Assembly (NCBI GenBank): GCA_013812985.1
Contig: JACCSN010000318.1
Location: 1-8,181, forward strand
DNA length: 8,181 bases
Origin: Hyphomicrobiales bacterium
GTDB lineage: Bacteria; Pseudomonadota; Alphaproteobacteria; Rhizobiales; Afifellaceae
Direction: 5' to 3'
The translations under genes and the position numbers were made by a program. The notes below the pieces were generated by a model, which worked only from the letters and a program-made list of their open reading frames with translations, was not told the DNA's origin and made no database searches. Below, piece after piece: positions 5,494-8,181 of this stretch (positions are counted from its first letter, which is position 1; each line of letters opens with the position of its first letter).

Positions 5494-7077
5494 TTACTGT
5501 CCGGCTCGGCGTAGGTGGTCCGCCATCTTCTCGCCGATCATGATTGTCGTGAAATTCGTATTGGCCCGGCAATCGCGCGGCATGATCGACGCATCGACCA
5601 CCCAGAGGTTTTCGGCGCCCCTGACCCGGCATTCCGGATCAACGACGCTCTGTCCATCTTGCGCTCCTGCCGGTCCCATCCGGCAGGAGCCAGCGCCATG
5701 CTGCGCGTCGGAGCAATCGGTGAGCAGCCATTCCTCAATCTCATCGTCGCCGGCGCGCCGCATTTCGGCCGCGCTCACCCCGGTATTGCCGGCGAGCACC
5801 GCGTTGGCGATGCCGGCGACGGCGGAGTGCCCGCCGATCTCGAGAAGGTGGCGGGCGCCTGTTCGCATTCGGACGAGGTCGCGTTCGTCCGACAGCATCC
5901 GGAGATTGACCTCCGGCTGCACGTCGGGATCGGGCGAAACAAGCCTTACCTCGCCGGGGGAGAAGCACTCGAAGAGGCAGACGTGGATTCCGGCCTCACC
6001 GAACATGTCGGGGTCGAGGTCGCCAAAGCCGCCATGGTTCATGGCGAAGAAGATCATGTCGTTGAAGCCGCCGCCGGGCAGGCCGGACGAGAACTTCACG
6101 CAGCAATTGGTGTGCCGCGCATGGAGATCCGTAGGCCGGTGCTCAGGCTTCAGCTTGAGCTCCAGCCTGACGAAGGGGTGATCGAAAAAAAACCGTCCCA
6201 CCGGCAGGTCATTGAGGCATGCGATCCCGAGGGATTGGAGCTGGGCGACAGGTCCGATGCCGGAGCGAAGCAGGATCGGGGGCGTGTGAATGGCGCCGGC
6301 TGAAAGGATGATTCGCCGTGCGCGGAACTCCTGCCAGTCGCGGCCGATCCGGGCGCGGACGCCCACAGCGCGACGACCCTCGAACAGGACGCGCTCGGCA
6401 AGCGCGTCTCCCACGATCCGGAGGTTCGGCCGATGGCGCGCCGGATCGAGGTAGGCGCCGACGACAGAGACGCGCATGCCGTCGCGGATGTTGATCGCGT
6501 AGGAGGTCACGCCGGTCGCGTCGGGGCTGTTGAGATCGTCCGTCCATGGGTGGCCCAAGGCCAGCGCGGCGTCGCGGAGCGCTTTGTCGACCGGACCCCA
6601 TTGCTCTTTCGGCATCCGATAAACGGGTGTCGGCCCGCCGCGGCCGTGGCAGGGGCTGTCGCCGAAATCCTGATCGTCTTCCAAGCGGTTGAAATAAGGC
6701 AGCACGTCCGCCCATGACCAGCCCTTGGCGCCGTGCTCGGCCCATTCGTCGAAGGCAGCGGCGACGCCGCGGATGGCGATCTGGCCGTTGATCGAGGAAC
6801 TGCCGCCGGCGCCGCGGCCGCGCCAGTAGATCCGCGGCTCCTGGCGGTCCGTGCGGCGCGCCATCAGCGCCGGCCACAGATAGGTCGCCTGAAAGTGCTT
6901 CGGCAGGATCAGGTTGAACGGGTTCTTGCTCTTCATCGCCTGCGGCATTTCGGCGGAGGTGTAGTCGGGCCCGGCTTCCAGGAGGAGCACGCGGCAGGCT
7001 GGATCCTCGCTCAATCTTGACGCCAGCACCGCCCCGGCGGATCCGGCGCCAACCACTAGATAATCGAACGTCGACAT
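5494..7077 (-). CDS. GMC-family FAD oxidoreductase (alcohol/choline dehydrogenase-like)
   Basis: The 527-residue product is a full-length glucose-methanol-choline oxidoreductase. It oxidises an alcohol to an aldehyde using FAD, with oxygen or an electron carrier as acceptor. The FAD-binding GAGSAG is at 10-15. GMC signature 1 is GRGAGGSSSINGQIAIRG (87-104) and signature 2 is GAIHTPPILLRSGIGP (261-276). The catalytic base is H460 in QHGAGSCRMG, and the second active-site residue is N506 in the ANTNFTT segment, as in choline oxidase and choline dehydrogenase. There is no signal peptide, so it is cytoplasmic. ATG at 7077 is chosen; a GTG immediately before it at 7080 is possible, and GAGGA lies just upstream of both. 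It sits between a peptide-type ABC transporter gene and the aminotransferase-like gene. The substrate is unknown; an alcohol imported by the transporter or an amino alcohol is plausible. Confidence 0.93.
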   Translation of the reverse strand: MSTFDYLVVGAGSAGAVLASRLSEDPACRVLLLEAGPDYTSAEMPQAMKSKNPFNLILPKHFQATYLWPALMARRTDRQEPRIYWRGRGAGGSSSINGQIAIRGVAAAFDEWAEHGAKGWSWADVLPYFNRLEDDQDFGDSPCHGRGGPTPVYRMPKEQWGPVDKALRDAALALGHPWTDDLNSPDATGVTSYAINIRDGMRVSVVGAYLDPARHRPNLRIVGDALAERVLFEGRRAVGVRARIGRDWQEFRARRIILSAGAIHTPPILLRSGIGPVAQLQSLGIACLNDLPVGRFFFDHPFVRLELKLKPEHRPTDLHARHTNCCVKFSSGLPGGGFNDMIFFAMNHGGFGDLDPDMFGEAGIHVCLFECFSPGEVRLVSPDPDVQPEVNLRMLSDERDLVRMRTGARHLLEIGGHSAVAGIANAVLAGNTGVSAAEMRRAGDDEIEEWLLTDCSDAQHGAGSCRMGPAGAQDGQSVVDPECRVRGAENLWVVDASIMPRDCRANTNFTTIMIGEKMADHLRRAGQ

Positions 7078-7140
7078 CACTCAGTCCTCACGGATCCGCT
7101 GCGCCGGTGCGACCATCGCAGCGCCAAATGCCGGGCGCGA

Positions 7141-8181
7141 CTATTCGGCGGCGATCGGGCCGGCCACGCGGCTCGCTCGCCCGGCCGCGAGCTCCGCCTC
7201 CGCCTCTTCGACGGGGGTGTTAGCCCAGTAGCAGGCGGCAACGCCGCTCGGGCGCTCAAACAGCGGCGGCTCGTCGCCTTGGAAGCATTTGTCGAAGGAC
7301 AACGGACAACGTGTATTGAAGCTGCACCCCGGCGGGATTTTTACCGGGCTCGGCGGTTCGCCTTCCAAGAGGCAACGGCCGGGGTCGTAACGGCGCTCCT
7401 CGACGGTTGGAACCGCGCTGAGCAGCGCGCGGGTGTAGGGATGACCGGGATCGAAGAACGTCGTGTAATTGTCGGTCAGCTCGACAACCTTGCCGAGATA
7501 CATCACCGCGATCCGCGTGCAGGCGCGCCGCACCATCGCCAGGTCGTGCGAAATGAAGATGTAAGTGAAATTGTGCTGGGCTTGCAGGCGATCGAAAAGG
7601 TCCAACAGGCGCCCCTGCTCGACCTGATCGAGGGACGACAATGTCTCGTCGAGGATCAGCAAGTCCGGTTCCAGGATGAGCGCGCGCGCCAGGCTGATAC
7701 GCTGGCGCTGCCCGGCGCTCAGCCCGACCTGCAGGCTGTTATAGAGTTCATGCGGCAAGCCCACCTCGCCCATCACCGCGAGCACCCGGTCGCGGACCTC
7801 CTTGCGCCCCGCATTGCCGTGAATCAGAAGCGGTTCGGCTATGGTGCGGCCGACCGGCATGTGCGGCGGCATGGAATTGTAAGGGTCCTGCAGCAAGAGC
7901 TGGAACTTGCTTCTGAGCGCGAAGATCTCCTTGCGCGACATGCGCGAGACATCGTTTCCCTCAAAGAAGATCTGGCCGCGATCGGGCTCCTCGATCCAGG
8001 TCAGCAGCCGCGACAGGGTGGATTTTCCGCAGCCGGATTCGCCGACTATCCCGAAATTGTCGCCCGGCATGACGTCGAAGCTGACGCCGCGCACCGCCTT
8101 GACTTCGTTGTGACCGAAAATCCGCTTCGGATCGCGCACACGGTAGGTCTTGTAGACGTCCCGCACGCTGAGGACCGCGCC
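7141..8181 (-). CDS. Oligopeptide/dipeptide-type ABC transporter ATPase (DppF/OppF-like), 5' end outside the window
   Basis: The frame stays open to the right edge (AVLSVRDVYKTY), so the GTG at 8166 is probably internal and the true start lies outside. Residues below are counted from that GTG. Walker A is GESGCGKST (42-50), the Q-loop is LLLQDPYNSM, the signature is LSAGQRQR (149-156), Walker B is LLILDE (169-174) and the switch histidine is in FISHD. The C-terminal extension typical of Dpp/Opp ATPases is present, with Cys281, Cys287, Cys294 and Cys312 in GCSFNTRCP, DKC and ACYW; related DppD/DppF proteins bind a [4Fe-4S] cluster there. It energises import of peptides or other small substrates at the inner membrane. 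The partner ATPase, permeases and binding protein should lie further right. Two motif changes (LSAGQ for LSGGQ, DET for DEP) are noted. The next gene starts 63 bases downstream. Confidence 0.95.
   Translation of the reverse strand, partial: GAVLSVRDVYKTYRVRDPKRIFGHNEVKAVRGVSFDVMPGDNFGIVGESGCGKSTLSRLLTWIEEPDRGQIFFEGNDVSRMSRKEIFALRSKFQLLLQDPYNSMPPHMPVGRTIAEPLLIHGNAGRKEVRDRVLAVMGEVGLPHELYNSLQVGLSAGQRQRISLARALILEPDLLILDETLSSLDQVEQGRLLDLFDRLQAQHNFTYIFISHDLAMVRRACTRIAVMYLGKVVELTDNYTTFFDPGHPYTRALLSAVPTVEERRYDPGRCLLEGEPPSPVKIPPGCSFNTRCPLSFDKCFQGDEPPLFERPSGVAACYWANTPVEEAEAELAAGRASRVAGPIAAE

Overview
The window looks like a piece of a high-GC alphaproteobacterial chromosome, probably Rhizobiales-like. 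That assignment is inferred from the codon use and from the GC-rich palindromic intergenic repeats, not from any marker gene. It holds one side of a bacterial microcompartment (BMC) locus. No tRNA, rRNA, CRISPR array, insertion sequence or integrase is visible.

Region 1 (about 1-2679, + strand) is a shell operon. In order it contains the C-terminal end of an unidentified protein that finishes in an encapsulation-peptide-like helix; a tandem-domain CsoS1D-type trimeric shell protein (BMC-T); a 208-residue BMC accessory protein with an encapsulation-peptide-like N-terminus and a TPLAR-type C-terminal module; a pentameric vertex protein (BMC-P, EutN/CcmL family); a canonical hexameric shell protein (BMC-H); and a second, diverged CsoS1D-type BMC-T. 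The first four genes are joined by tight spacing or ATGA overlaps. The BMC-H gene has its own strong ribosome-binding site.

Region 2 (2680-2955) lies between convergent transcription units. It contains a cluster of GC-rich stem-loops that resembles a dispersed palindromic repeat, then a separate imperfect hairpin just past the end of the minus-strand kinase gene.

Region 3 (2956-8181, - strand) encodes catabolic functions. In transcription order these are an oligopeptide/dipeptide-type ABC transporter ATPase (5' end outside the window), a GMC-family flavin oxidoreductase, a PLP-dependent class III aminotransferase-fold enzyme, and an APH-fold small-molecule kinase. The last two are 6 bases apart.

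A kinase next to a class III aminotransferase-like enzyme beside BMC shell genes recalls the amino-alcohol route of the mycobacterial RMM/aminoacetone-utilisation microcompartment. In that route an amino alcohol such as 1-amino-2-propanol is phosphorylated, and a PLP phospho-lyase then releases phosphate and ammonia to give an aldehyde that is handled in the compartment. The working model is therefore uptake of a small nitrogenous substrate, optional oxidation by the GMC enzyme, kinase plus lyase chemistry, and aldehyde processing inside the shell. The aldehyde dehydrogenase and other core enzymes expected of such a compartment are not in this window and may lie to the left. The exact substrate cannot be read from the sequence.
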